Below are positions 6,886 to 14,585 of a DNA stretch of 41,079 nt, piece by piece. Under the pieces are notes generated by a model. The model worked only from the letters and a program-made list of their open reading frames with translations, did not search any database and was not told where the DNA came from. The DNA comes from Actinoplanes palleronii (GTDB taxonomy: Bacteria > Actinomycetota > Actinomycetes > Mycobacteriales > Micromonosporaceae): the NCBI RefSeq assembly GCF_016862315.1, contig NZ_BOMS01000091.1:1-41079 (forward strand). The letters are read 5' to 3'. How positions within the stretch are numbered: position 1 is the first letter of the stretch; each line of letters starts with the position of its first letter. The position numbers were made by a program, and so were the translations under genes.

Positions 6886-7410
6886 GTCGACTCGCTCCCT
6901 CTGCTGCGCTGCCCACCGCACGAACGTAGAAGCAGATCGGCCCGGACGGGATCGTCCTTTGGCTTTCCCCCAGGCCTTCTCCCGATGCTGGCACCGTGCC
7001 GACAGATCCGCTGTCGGTTCTTGAACAGTTCCGTGTCGGGTTCCCCGGCGGTGGCTGACCGCCGAAGATCAAATTCAAGATCGGGATGTCGTGCGTCCGC
7101 TGGGGTGCAGACCGCCGCTCCCGCCGGGACCCTTCCGGTCTTCGCTGGCCGCTACGCGTCCACAACGCAAAGCCCTCCAGGGCGACGCCCGCGTGGGCGC
7201 ACGGCCACCCCAACCCCGAGCCCCGCAGCGCGGTGCCGCGCCGGCGTGGTCCCGGGCCCGGTCCGTGGGCGCGCTGCCGGGTTCCCCGGCTGGTTGTCAG
7301 GGGTGTCTCGCCCGCCTGGAAGCACCTCTCTGGGCCAGCCCGGTGCGGCCGGCTGGTGGTCACGGCTGTGTCGGGTGGGTTGAGGGAGCTGTGGGCGCCA
7401 GCTGCGGGGG
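6886..7410. other. Gene-poor stretch of 525 bases
   Basis: I see no convincing gene. The left part is the leader of the emfourin-like gene (minus strand). Open frames here on both strands have Pro/Arg/Gly-rich, low-complexity translations typical of shadows. The right part contains one copy of the hairpin repeat family (7288-7340) and a second partial copy of its left arm from about 7350, just past the 3' end of the kinase gene. Confidence 0.5.
7288..7340. repeat. 3'-end hairpin repeat, copy 1 (degenerate)
   Basis: Starts GGCTGGTTGTCAGGGGTG and ends with GGGCCAGCC; the arms pair only at the base (GGCTGG/CCAGCC) and partly in the middle. It shares the left arm almost exactly with the copy at 31741 and closely with that at 18612. 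It lies 70 bases past the stop of the minus-strand kinase gene. Confidence 0.7.
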
Positions 7411-8091
7411 TCAGCGGGGTGGGTGCAGGTGGGGGGTGGCGGGGTTGGTGTTGTCGAGGAGCCAGGTGGCTCGGCGGTGCGGGGTGCAGGTGGTGAAGTA
7501 GCGGCGCTGGCCCTCGACGTAGCGGCGCATGCCCGGGTGGGACGGGTCGGGTGGGGTGCCGTCGCGGGCTGCCATGCGGCGGGCCGTCTCGGTGAACGGG
7601 ACGTCCAGGAACAGCGACAGGTCCCAGGCGCCGGCCAGCTCGTCGCGGTGCAGGAAGATGCCGTCCACGATCAGTACCGCGCCGGGCGGGGCCTGCACCG
7701 GCTCCGGGTTCAGCAGCGCGTCGGTGGCCACGTCGTGTGCGGCCGGGCGGTAGCGACCGGTCCCGCCCGGGCCGAACGGGGTCAGCACGTCGGTGCGGAA
7801 CCGGTCGTAGTCGTACGAGTCGAGCCAGAAGCCGTCCGGGGAGTCGCGCCCGCGGCGGTGCCGGATCGCTCGTACGTGATGGAAGTCGTCGATCGAGACC
7901 CGGACGACTGCCGTGCCCCGGGCGTGCAGCGTGCCGGCCAGCTCATCGGCCAGGATGGTCTTGCCGGAACCGTCCGGCCCATCCACACCGACCCGGAGGA
8001 AACCGTCCGCACGGCGATCGGTGATCGCCGTGGCAACGGTGGTCAGGACGCGGTCGCGCTCGGGTGTGGACACCCCGGGCCGGATCAGCAC
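7411..8091 (-). CDS. Uridine-kinase-like P-loop nucleoside kinase
   Basis: A 226-residue P-loop kinase. G-P-D-G-S-G-K-T (38-45) is a clean Walker A, followed by the V-S-I-D-D-F-H pattern that holds the catalytic Asp of uridine-kinase-like proteins. Y-D-Y-D-R-F, a D-A-L-L-N-P-type acceptor region and V-L-I-V-D-G-I-F-L (Walker B-like) complete the family layout. It would phosphorylate a nucleoside or similar small molecule with ATP. The GTG at 8091 overlaps the stop of the siderophore-interacting gene by 7 bases, so the two are probably translated together under the same iron box. A GTG at 8073 is an alternative start. Why a kinase is tied to iron uptake is not evident. The C-terminus is Pro/His-rich and unconserved. 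Confidence 0.82.
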   Translation of the reverse strand: MLIRPGVSTPERDRVLTTVATAITDRRADGFLRVGVDGPDGSGKTILADELAGTLHARGTAVVRVSIDDFHHVRAIRHRRGRDSPDGFWLDSYDYDRFRTDVLTPFGPGGTGRYRPAAHDVATDALLNPEPVQAPPGAVLIVDGIFLHRDELAGAWDLSLFLDVPFTETARRMAARDGTPPDPSHPGMRRYVEGQRRYFTTCTPHRRATWLLDNTNPATPHLHPPR

Positions 8092-9005
8092 TCGGCCCTG
8101 CCGAGGCGCCAGTAGCCCATGAAGGCGACCGCGCGCCGGTCGACACCGCACGTGCCGACCAGGTGGCGGCGCAGGGTCTTGATGACCGCGGCCTCGCCGG
8201 CCAGCCAGGCGTAGAAGCCGTCGGTGGCGGCGGTGCCGTCCGGGACCTCCCAGAGCAGCCCGGCGTCGACGTCGACGTCCTCGAGGTCGGCGCAGGTGGC
8301 GCCGGCCGCGTCGCCGAGCAGGTGTGCCGCGGCGGCCTGGACGGCCGGGATCAGCTTGACGCCGTGGCCGGCGCCGTCGCGGGGGAGCCAGGTGATCCGG
8401 ACGCCGGCCGGTGCCTCGAGGGTCAGGTGGTCGCCGCTCTCCGGGACCTCGAGCAGCGCCTCGCCGCACATGCCGGCGGGCAGGCCGGCCAGGATCGAGG
8501 CGATCGCCGGGACCGCGGTCTCGTCGCCGACCAGCAGGATCCGGTTGGTGTCGACCGGCGGGTGGAAGTCGATGCCGCCGGACGGGCCGGCGAACTCCGC
8601 GTTCGGCCCGAGCAGGCAGGCGGTCGAGCCGGGGCCGGCCTCGACGGCCCAGCGCGACGCCGGGCCGCTCACGCCGTGCAGCACCATGTCGACGTCGACC
8701 TCGTTGAGGTGGGCGCGGACGCGGCGAACCGTGTACGTCCGGATCGGGTTCTGCCGCTCGGCGGGCAGGCCGCGCCACTCCGAATACCAGTCCTGGCCCA
8801 TCGGCAGGTGGTCGAGCCCGCAGTCGGCGAGCGGCAGGAGCAGCTTGCAGCGCTGGTCGAAGCCGTTGTCGGCGAACTTGTCCAGGTCGTCGCCGGTGAA
8901 CGTGACGCGCAGGAAGCTCGGGCTGAGCCGGGCTATCCGGGCCACCGTGACCGGGAAGAACCGGAACGGGACCGTCTCGGTCGACGGAACAACGGTCTGA
9001 GTCAC
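8085..9005 (-). CDS. Siderophore-interacting protein (ferric-siderophore reductase family)
   Basis: A 306-residue cytoplasmic flavoprotein of the SIP family, which releases iron from imported ferric siderophores using NAD(P)H through FAD. The FAD-binding N-terminal domain contains R-T-Y-T (89-92) and a G-P-A-S-R-W-A stretch. The C-terminal SIP domain has the hallmark G-D-E-T-A-V-P-A-I (160-168), a W-L-P-R-D-G segment, F-Y-A-W-L-A-G-E-A near 255-265 and the terminal G-Y-W-R-L-G-R. GTG at 9005 is chosen because GGGGAGG lies 6 bases upstream and the family normally starts there. A 19-bp iron box lies 23 bases upstream, so iron repression by an IdeR/DmdR protein is expected. No siderophore biosynthesis or ABC importer genes are adjacent. 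The downstream kinase overlaps its stop. Confidence 0.93.
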   Translation of the reverse strand: MTQTVVPSTETVPFRFFPVTVARIARLSPSFLRVTFTGDDLDKFADNGFDQRCKLLLPLADCGLDHLPMGQDWYSEWRGLPAERQNPIRTYTVRRVRAHLNEVDVDMVLHGVSGPASRWAVEAGPGSTACLLGPNAEFAGPSGGIDFHPPVDTNRILLVGDETAVPAIASILAGLPAGMCGEALLEVPESGDHLTLEAPAGVRITWLPRDGAGHGVKLIPAVQAAAAHLLGDAAGATCADLEDVDVDAGLLWEVPDGTAATDGFYAWLAGEAAVIKTLRRHLVGTCGVDRRAVAFMGYWRLGRAEC

Positions 9006-9027
9006 GGTCGCCTCCCCAGGCACTGAT

Positions 9028-9046
9028 TTAGGTAACCCTAACCTAA
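9028..9046 (-). promoter_or_regulatory. IdeR/DmdR-type iron box
   Basis: On the minus strand the 19 bases read TTAGGTTAGGGTTACCTAA. This agrees with the actinobacterial iron-box consensus TTAGGTTAGGCTAACCTAA at 17 of 19 positions and is a near-perfect inverted repeat. It sits directly upstream of the siderophore-interacting protein start, where a bound DtxR-family repressor would block transcription when iron is plentiful. Confidence 0.85.
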
Positions 9047-9145
9047 GGAGCGGGTGGTCCCGCAACCCGACCGCAACGTGAGGTTTCCTGCAGGCGGCGG
9101 AAAGTCTGACGATCTCAGGAGTCCCACCGTAAAAGGAGCTCGGAG

Positions 9146-9610
9146 ATGTCGCAGACCACGCCCGGAACGACAACGGTCCTGACGTTCAGCGACGCCGACG
9201 CCGGGCTGTCCTGGCCGCTGGACGACTGGGCCGCGGCGCTGGAGCCGCCCACCGTGCTGATCGCCGACGACGACGAGGGGATCCGCGACCTGGTCGGTAC
9301 GAAGCTGCGGGCGGCCGGGTACCGGACGCTGCTCGCCGCCGACGGCCGGACCGCGCTGGCGCTCGCGGTGGGCGAGCGGCCCCAGCTGGTCCTGCTCGAC
9401 ATGTGCATGCCGGGCCTGGACGGGCTGGGCTTCTGCTACGAGCTGCACTCGTCGCCGCAGACCGCGCACATCCCAGTGATCTTCATGAGCGGGCGGGGCG
9501 AGCAGGCCGACCTGGACCTCGGCCGGGTGGTGGGCGCCGAGGACTACATGGTCAAGCCGATCGACCCGGCCGACCTGCTGCGTCGCGTCCAGCACCTGGT
9601 CGGCCACTGA
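9146..9610 (+). CDS. Single-domain response regulator
   Basis: A 154-residue protein with an N-terminal extension of about 33 residues and one receiver domain. The acidic pocket is Asp41-Asp43, the phosphoacceptor is Asp85 in L-L-D-M-C-M-P-G-L-D-G, the switch Ser is Ser115 in F-M-S-G and the conserved Lys is Lys137 in V-K-P-I-D. There is no output domain, so it works through protein-protein contact, as CheY- or SpoIIE-type modulators do. No histidine kinase is adjacent. It is convergent with a chemoreceptor gene 17 bases away and divergent from the iron gene. The ATG at 9146 follows AAAGGAG. The rest of the block encodes signalling proteins, so it may feed the PAS-SpoIIE pathway, but this is inference. 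Confidence 0.92.
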   Translation: MSQTTPGTTTVLTFSDADAGLSWPLDDWAAALEPPTVLIADDDEGIRDLVGTKLRAAGYRTLLAADGRTALALAVGERPQLVLLDMCMPGLDGLGFCYELHSSPQTAHIPVIFMSGRGEQADLDLGRVVGAEDYMVKPIDPADLLRRVQHLVGH

Positions 9611-9627
9611 AGCAGGCAGGACAAGCC

Positions 9628-11295
9628 CTAGACCCGGAAGCGGGAGACCACCTCGCGCAGCTCGCCCGCGACCCGGGTGAGCTCACCCATCGACACGTCC
9701 GCCTCGCCGAGCGCGGCCGTTGTCGCCCGCGCGGCGTCGGCGACCGCGTTGATGTTGCCGGCGATGGTCGAGCTGCCGTTCGCGGCCACGCCGATGCTGC
9801 GGCTCATCTCGTTGGTGGTGGCGGTCTGCTCCTCCACCGCCGACGCGATGGTCACCTGGTAATCGTTGATCTCCGAGATGATCCGGGAGATCTCCTGGAT
9901 CGCCGTCACCGCGTTCTCGGTGTCGGCCTGGATCGCCTGCACCCGCTGCGAGATGTCCTCGGTGGCCTTCGCGGTCTCCTGCGCCAGGTCCTTGACCTCG
10001 GTCGCGACCACGGCGAAGCCCTTGCCGGCCTCGCCCGCGCGGGCCGCCTCGATCGTCGCGTTCAGGGCGAGCAGGTTGGTCTGCTCGGCGATCGACGTGA
10101 TCGTCTTGACCACGTCACCGATCTCCGCGGACGAGGCGCCGAGCTTCGCCACCGTGTCGTTGGTGGCCTGGGCGACGCCGACCGCGCCGGCCGCCACCCG
10201 GGCGGCGCTGCTGGCGTTCTCCGAGATCTCCCGGATCGAGGCGCCCATCTGGTCGCTGCCCGCGGCGACCGACTGCACGCTGGCCGAGACGTCTCCGGCC
10301 GTGCCGGCCACCATCCCGGCCTGCTCGGCGGCCGCCCGGGACTGGGTGTCCAGCCGGCCGGTGATGCCGCTCAGCCGCGCGGTGACCTCGCCGAGCGTGC
10401 CCGCGCCGTAGGTGAGCTGTTTGACCGTGGTCTGCAGGCCCTCTCTGGCCCGGTTCACCGCCTGGGCCATCCGGCCGAGCTCGTCGCGGGAGCGCACCTC
10501 GGCGGCGACCGTCAGATCGCCGTCGGCGACCGCGCCCAGGGCCGCCTGCACGGTGGCGAGCTGCCGCTTGATCAGCCGCATCACGCCGACCCCGACGAAG
10601 CTGGCGATCGCGAACCCGGCGGCCAGCCCGGCCAGGGTGGTCCACCGGGAACGCTGGTAGGCCCGGTCGCCGGCCGCGGTCATCGCGTCGGCGTCGGACT
10701 CCTCGACCTTCTGCAGGTCGTCCATCGCGGTGTTCATGCCGGACTCGGCCTTGGTGAAGGCGGGCAGGATCTGGTCGACGGCCGGCATCTGGAAGCCGCT
10801 CGGCGGGGTCTTCCCGAAAATGATCACGTCGCGCAGCGCGGCGTGCTCGGCGAAGGCGCCGGCGAAGGCGTCCAGGCCGGACAACCGGTCCGCGGCGCCG
10901 GAGTCGGTGGCGATCTTGCGGTAGGCGGCCACTCCCGTGGCCACCTGGGCGTCCGCGGCGGTGGCGACGGTCAGCCCCAGGTCGGTGAGTTCCTTGCTCT
11001 TGCTGCTCTTGCCGGCGTCGTAGAGCAGGGCACCCCGGAACACGTTGGTGATCCCGGCTCGCATGTTCGCGATCTGCTCCATGCTGTCGACGTGCTGGGT
11101 CTTCATCGTCTGCAGGTCGTCGCGGAGCTGACCCATCCGGCCGAGCGACACCAGGGTCAGCGTGAGCGCCACCACGGCGACACAGCCCGCGGTGACGGTG
11201 CTCTTGATCAACAGGCTGCGGTCGCCGAGCAGTAGCTCCAGCAGGCCGCGGCGTCCTGATGTGGTCCACTCGCTGGCACTCGCGGTCGGCTGCAT
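9628..11295 (-). CDS. Methyl-accepting chemotaxis protein
   Basis: A 555-residue chemoreceptor. TM1 spans about residues 33-51 and TM2 about 219-241. The extracytoplasmic region of about 165 residues in between is mostly helical and resembles a four-helix-bundle ligand domain. A HAMP domain follows (about 242-292), then a long signalling coiled coil whose hairpin tip E-Q-T-N-L-L-A-L-N-A-T-I-E-A-A-R-A-G-E-A-G (starting at residue 404) is the CheA/CheW-binding site, nearly invariant in the family. ATG at 11295 follows GGGAGG. No cheA, cheW, cheR or cheB gene is in the window, so the signalling partners must be elsewhere. Motile spores, as in Actinoplanes, would explain a chemoreceptor in an actinomycete. 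Ligand unknown. A ferric-reductase-like membrane gene lies 51 bases upstream on the same strand. Confidence 0.95.
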   Translation of the reverse strand: MQPTASASEWTTSGRRGLLELLLGDRSLLIKSTVTAGCVAVVALTLTLVSLGRMGQLRDDLQTMKTQHVDSMEQIANMRAGITNVFRGALLYDAGKSSKSKELTDLGLTVATAADAQVATGVAAYRKIATDSGAADRLSGLDAFAGAFAEHAALRDVIIFGKTPPSGFQMPAVDQILPAFTKAESGMNTAMDDLQKVEESDADAMTAAGDRAYQRSRWTTLAGLAAGFAIASFVGVGVMRLIKRQLATVQAALGAVADGDLTVAAEVRSRDELGRMAQAVNRAREGLQTTVKQLTYGAGTLGEVTARLSGITGRLDTQSRAAAEQAGMVAGTAGDVSASVQSVAAGSDQMGASIREISENASSAARVAAGAVGVAQATNDTVAKLGASSAEIGDVVKTITSIAEQTNLLALNATIEAARAGEAGKGFAVVATEVKDLAQETAKATEDISQRVQAIQADTENAVTAIQEISRIISEINDYQVTIASAVEEQTATTNEMSRSIGVAANGSSTIAGNINAVADAARATTAALGEADVSMGELTRVAGELREVVSRFRV

Positions 11296-11346
11296 CGGGT
11301 CCTCCCTGGTGGTCGGACCTAACGGTAGAATCCTTTTCGCGTTTTT

Positions 11347-12123
11347 TTAGCGGTATTGCCCAACTCGTCCGGCGGCCGGCCGCCGGCTTCGCCAGGCGGG
11401 CAACACCACGCGGTGGACCAGGACGCTGCCCACGCTCAGGACATAAAGACCCCACCAGTACGCGTGAGCCACCGGCGAGGCGGTGAAGTCGGCGCCGGCC
11501 CAGAGCTGGTGCGGCAGGGCGAGGGTGACGCCGTAACAGGCGTACAGGTCGAGCGCGTGACGGCGGACGGTGCGCCGGGCGGCGATCGACACCGCGGCCA
11601 GCACGACCGCCCCGGCCAGCGCGAGCGGCAAACCGGGACCATGCGTGATCAGCTCGCGCAGCGCGGCCGGGTGCCAGCGCTCCCCGGTGATCAGGATCAG
11701 GTGCCCGGCCAGCAGCCCGAGGGAGCCGGCCGCGGCCCAGTGGCGCCAGCGGATCATCTGGCCGGCGCCGAACGCCCGCACCACGAACGGGATCCGGGCC
11801 AGCAGCAGGGTCTGCACCAGCAGCAGGTCGGCGGCCCAGAGCCCGGCCAGCCGCCCGGCCGCGTGCGCGGCGGTCCACCCGCCCTCGGCGCCCTGCTGCA
11901 CGCCGCCGTGGTGCACCCAGAACGCGGTGACCACCAGCAGGCTCAGCCCGGTCAGGCAGCCGCCGGCCTCGGCCGCCCGGCGCGGGGCCGGAACGGGGCG
12001 TCGGACGACCGGGACGCGGGCCGTGGCGGTCGGGGGCATGAGCCGGATGATGGAGGATCGGGTTGAGTCCGTGGTTAGGTTCGGCTGTGAGTTACCTGTG
12101 GTGCCGCCGGTGGACTCCCGCAT
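11347..12123 (-). CDS. Ferric-reductase-like transmembrane protein lacking the flavin domains
   Basis: A 258-residue protein with an N-terminal polar region of about 50 residues and six probable transmembrane helices. Histidines lie within or beside several helices (V-H-H-G, R-H-W, G-H-L-I-L-I, A-L-P-H-Q-L-W and H-A-Y-W), as in the b-heme-binding ferric-reductase/NOX membrane domain. The FAD- and NAD-binding domains that normally follow are absent: the protein ends at a basic tail after the last helix. It could be a heme membrane subunit working with a separate reductase. ATG at 12123 is chosen over an internal ATG at 12039 because GGAGGTG precedes it at 7 bases, while the internal one has no binding site. 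Same strand as the chemoreceptor, 51 bases upstream. Family call is moderate. Confidence 0.68.
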   Translation of the reverse strand: MRESTGGTTGNSQPNLTTDSTRSSIIRLMPPTATARVPVVRRPVPAPRRAAEAGGCLTGLSLLVVTAFWVHHGGVQQGAEGGWTAAHAAGRLAGLWAADLLLVQTLLLARIPFVVRAFGAGQMIRWRHWAAAGSLGLLAGHLILITGERWHPAALRELITHGPGLPLALAGAVVLAAVSIAARRTVRRHALDLYACYGVTLALPHQLWAGADFTASPVAHAYWWGLYVLSVGSVLVHRVVLPAWRSRRPAAGRVGQYR

Positions 12124-12237
12124 GTGTGCTCACCTCCGTACCAAATCGGGATTTTGATCTGATCCTGGGGGACATCCTGACCGTTCCCGGCGACGCTGGT
12201 CCGGGAAACCCGGCTGATCGGCGACTAAGCTGCTGAG

Positions 12238-13737
12238 ATGGCCGACGAGGACGTGGTCCGGGAGCTGCTCGCCGCGGTTCCGGCCGGCTGCAGTTGGCTG
12301 GTTCCGATCATCGGGGACGACGGCGCGGTCACCGACTTCCGGGTCGCGGCGACGAGCGATCAGATCCGGGACATCTACGGCCGCGGCACGCAGCGCGTCG
12401 GCGGACGGCTCCGCGAGCTCTACCCGTCGATGGTGGACGGCCCGCTCTGGCAGGTCTACCTGCGGGTGATCACGACCGGCGCGCCCGCCACGATGGACGA
12501 GTTCCGGCACGAGGAGAACCGTCCCGGAGTGGTCGCCGAGTCCCGCTTCGAGGTCAGCGTGCGCCGGGTGCTGGGCGGCCTGCTGGTCTGGTGGACCCGG
12601 GTCGACGAGCACCGGCGCCGGCTGGAGAGCACCGAGCTGCTCGGCAGCCTCGGCTGGGCCGAGTACGACCTGGCCAGCGGCCTCTCCGACTGGTCGCCGG
12701 GGATGTACCGGATCTTCCAGCGGCTCCCCGCCGACGGCCCGATGGCGCGCGCCGACCAGGCCGCCGCGATCCTGGCCGAGGACCGGGGCGTCGCCGAGTC
12801 CGCGTGGCAGACCCTCGACGTCGGCGCCACCTCCGACGTCACCGTCCGGTTCCGGGTCGGCGACGCGATCAAGCACCTGCGGGTCCTCTCCGACCTGGCC
12901 CGGGACGCCACCGGCCGGCCCGCGAAGATCTACGCGGTGGTGCAGGACGTGACCGCCCGGGTGGCCACCCGCACCGAGATCGAACGGCTCAGCGACGAGG
13001 CCCGGGTCCGCGAGATCAGCGCGCTCGCCGAGCACCGGCTGGCCCGCCAGCTGCAGCAGATGATCCAGCCGGTGCCGGTCGGCGCGTTCGCGCTGGACGG
13101 GCTGGACGCGATGGTCAGCTACCTGCCCGCCGAGAGCGCGGCCCAGGTCGGCGGCGACTGGTACCACGCGCAGACCCTGCCGGACGGCCGGGTGGCGCTC
13201 GCCGTCGGCGACGTGGCCGGGCACGGCACGGAGGCCGCCAGCGGCATGGCCCACCTGCGGTTCGCCCTGGTCGCCTGGCTGTCGGCGGGCATCCGCGACC
13301 CGGGCCTGCTGCTGCGTCACCTGAACCGGCTCTGTGCTCAGCTCGGCATCACCGGCACCGCGGTGGTCGGCGTCTACGACCCGGAAACCCGGCTGCTGCC
13401 CTGGGCAAGGGCCGGGCACATGGCGCCGCTGCTCGGCCGGGCCGGTCGCAGCTCGGACCTGGAGCGGCCGCCGGGGCTGCTGCTGGGTGCCGAGGCCGAG
13501 GCGGACTTCCCGGTGGTCACCGCCCGGCTGCGCCCCGGTGACCTGGTGCTGTTCTACACCGACGGGCTGGTGGAGCGCCGAGGGGACCTGCTCGGGCGGA
13601 CCGCCGAGGTGCGCGATCATTTGAGCGCGGTCTCCGCGGCGCCGGGACCTGACCCGCTGCCGAGGATCCACCGGCTGTTGCACGCGCCCAGCCCGGATGA
13701 CGACACCTGCACGCTGGCGGTGCTGGTCAGAGGTTGA
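12238..13737 (+). CDS. PAS-domain SpoIIE-type serine phosphatase
   Basis: A 499-residue protein. The N-terminal 250 residues contain two regions resembling PAS folds (about 10-120 and 130-245), the second ending in the D-V-T-A-R-V-A typical of a PAS C-terminus, followed by a short coiled linker (I-E-R-L-S-D-E-A-R-V-R-E-I). The C-terminal PP2C-like SpoIIE domain starts near 265: Q-L-Q-Q-M-I-Q-P, then Q-V-G-G-D-W-Y-H with the metal Asp, V-G-D-V-A-G-H-G-T-E-A-A, and L-F-Y-T-D-G-L-V-E-R-R near the end, then D-D-D-T-C-T-L-A-V-L. Such enzymes dephosphorylate STAS antagonists. An RsbW-like kinase and a STAS protein are encoded convergently just downstream, and the 3' ends overlap by 11 bases. Together they form a likely partner-switching module, with the PAS domains as the input. 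Confidence 0.93.
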   Translation: MADEDVVRELLAAVPAGCSWLVPIIGDDGAVTDFRVAATSDQIRDIYGRGTQRVGGRLRELYPSMVDGPLWQVYLRVITTGAPATMDEFRHEENRPGVVAESRFEVSVRRVLGGLLVWWTRVDEHRRRLESTELLGSLGWAEYDLASGLSDWSPGMYRIFQRLPADGPMARADQAAAILAEDRGVAESAWQTLDVGATSDVTVRFRVGDAIKHLRVLSDLARDATGRPAKIYAVVQDVTARVATRTEIERLSDEARVREISALAEHRLARQLQQMIQPVPVGAFALDGLDAMVSYLPAESAAQVGGDWYHAQTLPDGRVALAVGDVAGHGTEAASGMAHLRFALVAWLSAGIRDPGLLLRHLNRLCAQLGITGTAVVGVYDPETRLLPWARAGHMAPLLGRAGRSSDLERPPGLLLGAEAEADFPVVTARLRPGDLVLFYTDGLVERRGDLLGRTAEVRDHLSAVSAAPGPDPLPRIHRLLHAPSPDDDTCTLAVLVRG

Positions 13738-14113
13738 GGCTGATCCGCACGAGCGTGCCGCCGGGCACCGTGCTGGTGGAGACCGAGTCGCAGATCCGTT
13801 CCACGATGGCGAGGCCGCGCCCGCGGACCGCCTCGGCCGACGGCATCGCCCGCCCGAACGGCCGGGGACCGCCGCCGTCGGTCACGTCGCAGATCAGCCG
13901 GCCGTCCTCGGCCCAGACCCGGATGTGCCCGCCGCCGCCGGTGTGCTGCAGGGTGTTGGTGGTCAGCTCGCTGACCGCGAGGGTGAGCAGATCGATCCGG
14001 GACGGGGCCAGGCCCAGCGCCGCGGCCCGCTCGGTGACGAAGGTGCGTACCCTCCGCAGATCGTCAGGCTCGGTGTACGACATCCCGTCGTCGTCGCCCG
14101 GCTGCTCAAGCAT
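13727..14113 (-). CDS. RsbW-like anti-sigma serine kinase
   Basis: A 128-residue GHKL-type ATPase. The N box is seen in E-L-T-T-N-T-L-Q-H-T, the G1 box in D-V-T-D-G-G-G-P and the G2 box in R-G-R-G-L-A-I-V-E-R-I-C-D. This is the compact HATPase_c_2 architecture of SpoIIAB/RsbW proteins, which bind a sigma factor and phosphorylate a STAS antagonist. Its start overlaps the end of the STAS gene by 8 bases, the standard antagonist-kinase operon order. No sigma factor gene follows; the 3' end instead runs into the phosphatase gene on the other strand. Many such kinases in actinomycetes act on regulators other than sigma factors. GTG or internal ATG alternatives exist, but the ATG at 14113 keeps the coupling. 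Confidence 0.9.
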   Translation of the reverse strand: MLEQPGDDDGMSYTEPDDLRRVRTFVTERAAALGLAPSRIDLLTLAVSELTTNTLQHTGGGGHIRVWAEDGRLICDVTDGGGPRPFGRAMPSAEAVRGRGLAIVERICDSVSTSTVPGGTLVRISLNL

Positions 14114-14435
14114 GGTGACGCTCGTCCGCCGGGGCGCGCAGCAGGGCGCCCAGGCCGGTCAGGTCGAGCACCGCGGCGACCGCGCCGGCCGCGTTGATCA
14201 CGTAGAGCCGGCCGCCGCGGCCCTGCGCCGCGTGATGGGCCGTGACCAGGGCGTGCACGCCGGTGGAATCGAGAAAACCGACGCCGGCCACATCGACGAA
14301 GACCGTCGTGGACCGGCTCACCGCGTCGAGCAGGGCGGCGGTGAACTGGTCGCGGACGGTCAGGTCGCAGTCGCCGGACAGGATCAGCGTGATCCGGCCC
14401 GGCGCGGTGGCCGTCCTCGTCTCGAAGCTCGCCAT
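14106..14435 (-). CDS. STAS-domain anti-sigma factor antagonist
   Basis: A 109-residue SpoIIAA/RsbV-like STAS protein. Order of elements: beta strand I-T-L-I-L-S-G-D-C-D-L, the helix V-R-D-Q-F, then V-F-V-D-V-A-G-V-G-F-L-D-S-T-G-V-H-A-L, in which the Asp-Ser-Thr trio (D-S-T) carries the phosphorylatable Ser, and a C-terminal G-L-G-A-L-L segment. When unphosphorylated it should bind the neighbouring RsbW-like kinase and free that kinase's target; the PAS-SpoIIE phosphatase encoded across the junction would reset it. The ATG at 14435 is used; a GTG at 14459 with AGGA six bases upstream would add 8 residues and is a real alternative. First gene of the two-gene minus-strand operon. Confidence 0.92.
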   Translation of the reverse strand: MASFETRTATAPGRITLILSGDCDLTVRDQFTAALLDAVSRSTTVFVDVAGVGFLDSTGVHALVTAHHAAQGRGGRLYVINAAGAVAAVLDLTGLGALLRAPADERHHA

Positions 14436-14537
14436 CGACCGTCGTACCTTTCCCTGCACGGGGATTCCTGCTCGGGCCCATCATGACACCACGGGACGCG
14501 AAACGCGCCTGCCGCGGTGATCCGGGGCCGGAAGGAA

Positions 14538-14572
14538 TACGCGCGGGTGCCGCTTGGCCGGCCCCGCGCGTA
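14538..14572 (-). terminator. Hairpin terminator after glnII
   Basis: Perfect 10-bp inverted repeat (14538-14547 with 14563-14572) with a GC-rich loop that can fold further. It lies 13 bases past the GlnII stop and upstream of the STAS gene on the same strand, so it separates the two transcripts. Confidence 0.6.
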
Positions 14573-14585
14573 CGTCCGTTACCCG

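Noticed and set aside
9403..11235. A 610-codon plus-strand open frame across the chemoreceptor
   Set aside because: It is the antisense shadow of the chemoreceptor gene, with low-complexity Gly/Arg/Leu/Asp composition.
13727..13737. Possible frameshift or misassembly at the phosphatase/kinase overlap
   Set aside because: Both proteins end with normal family C-termini, so the short convergent overlap looks genuine.
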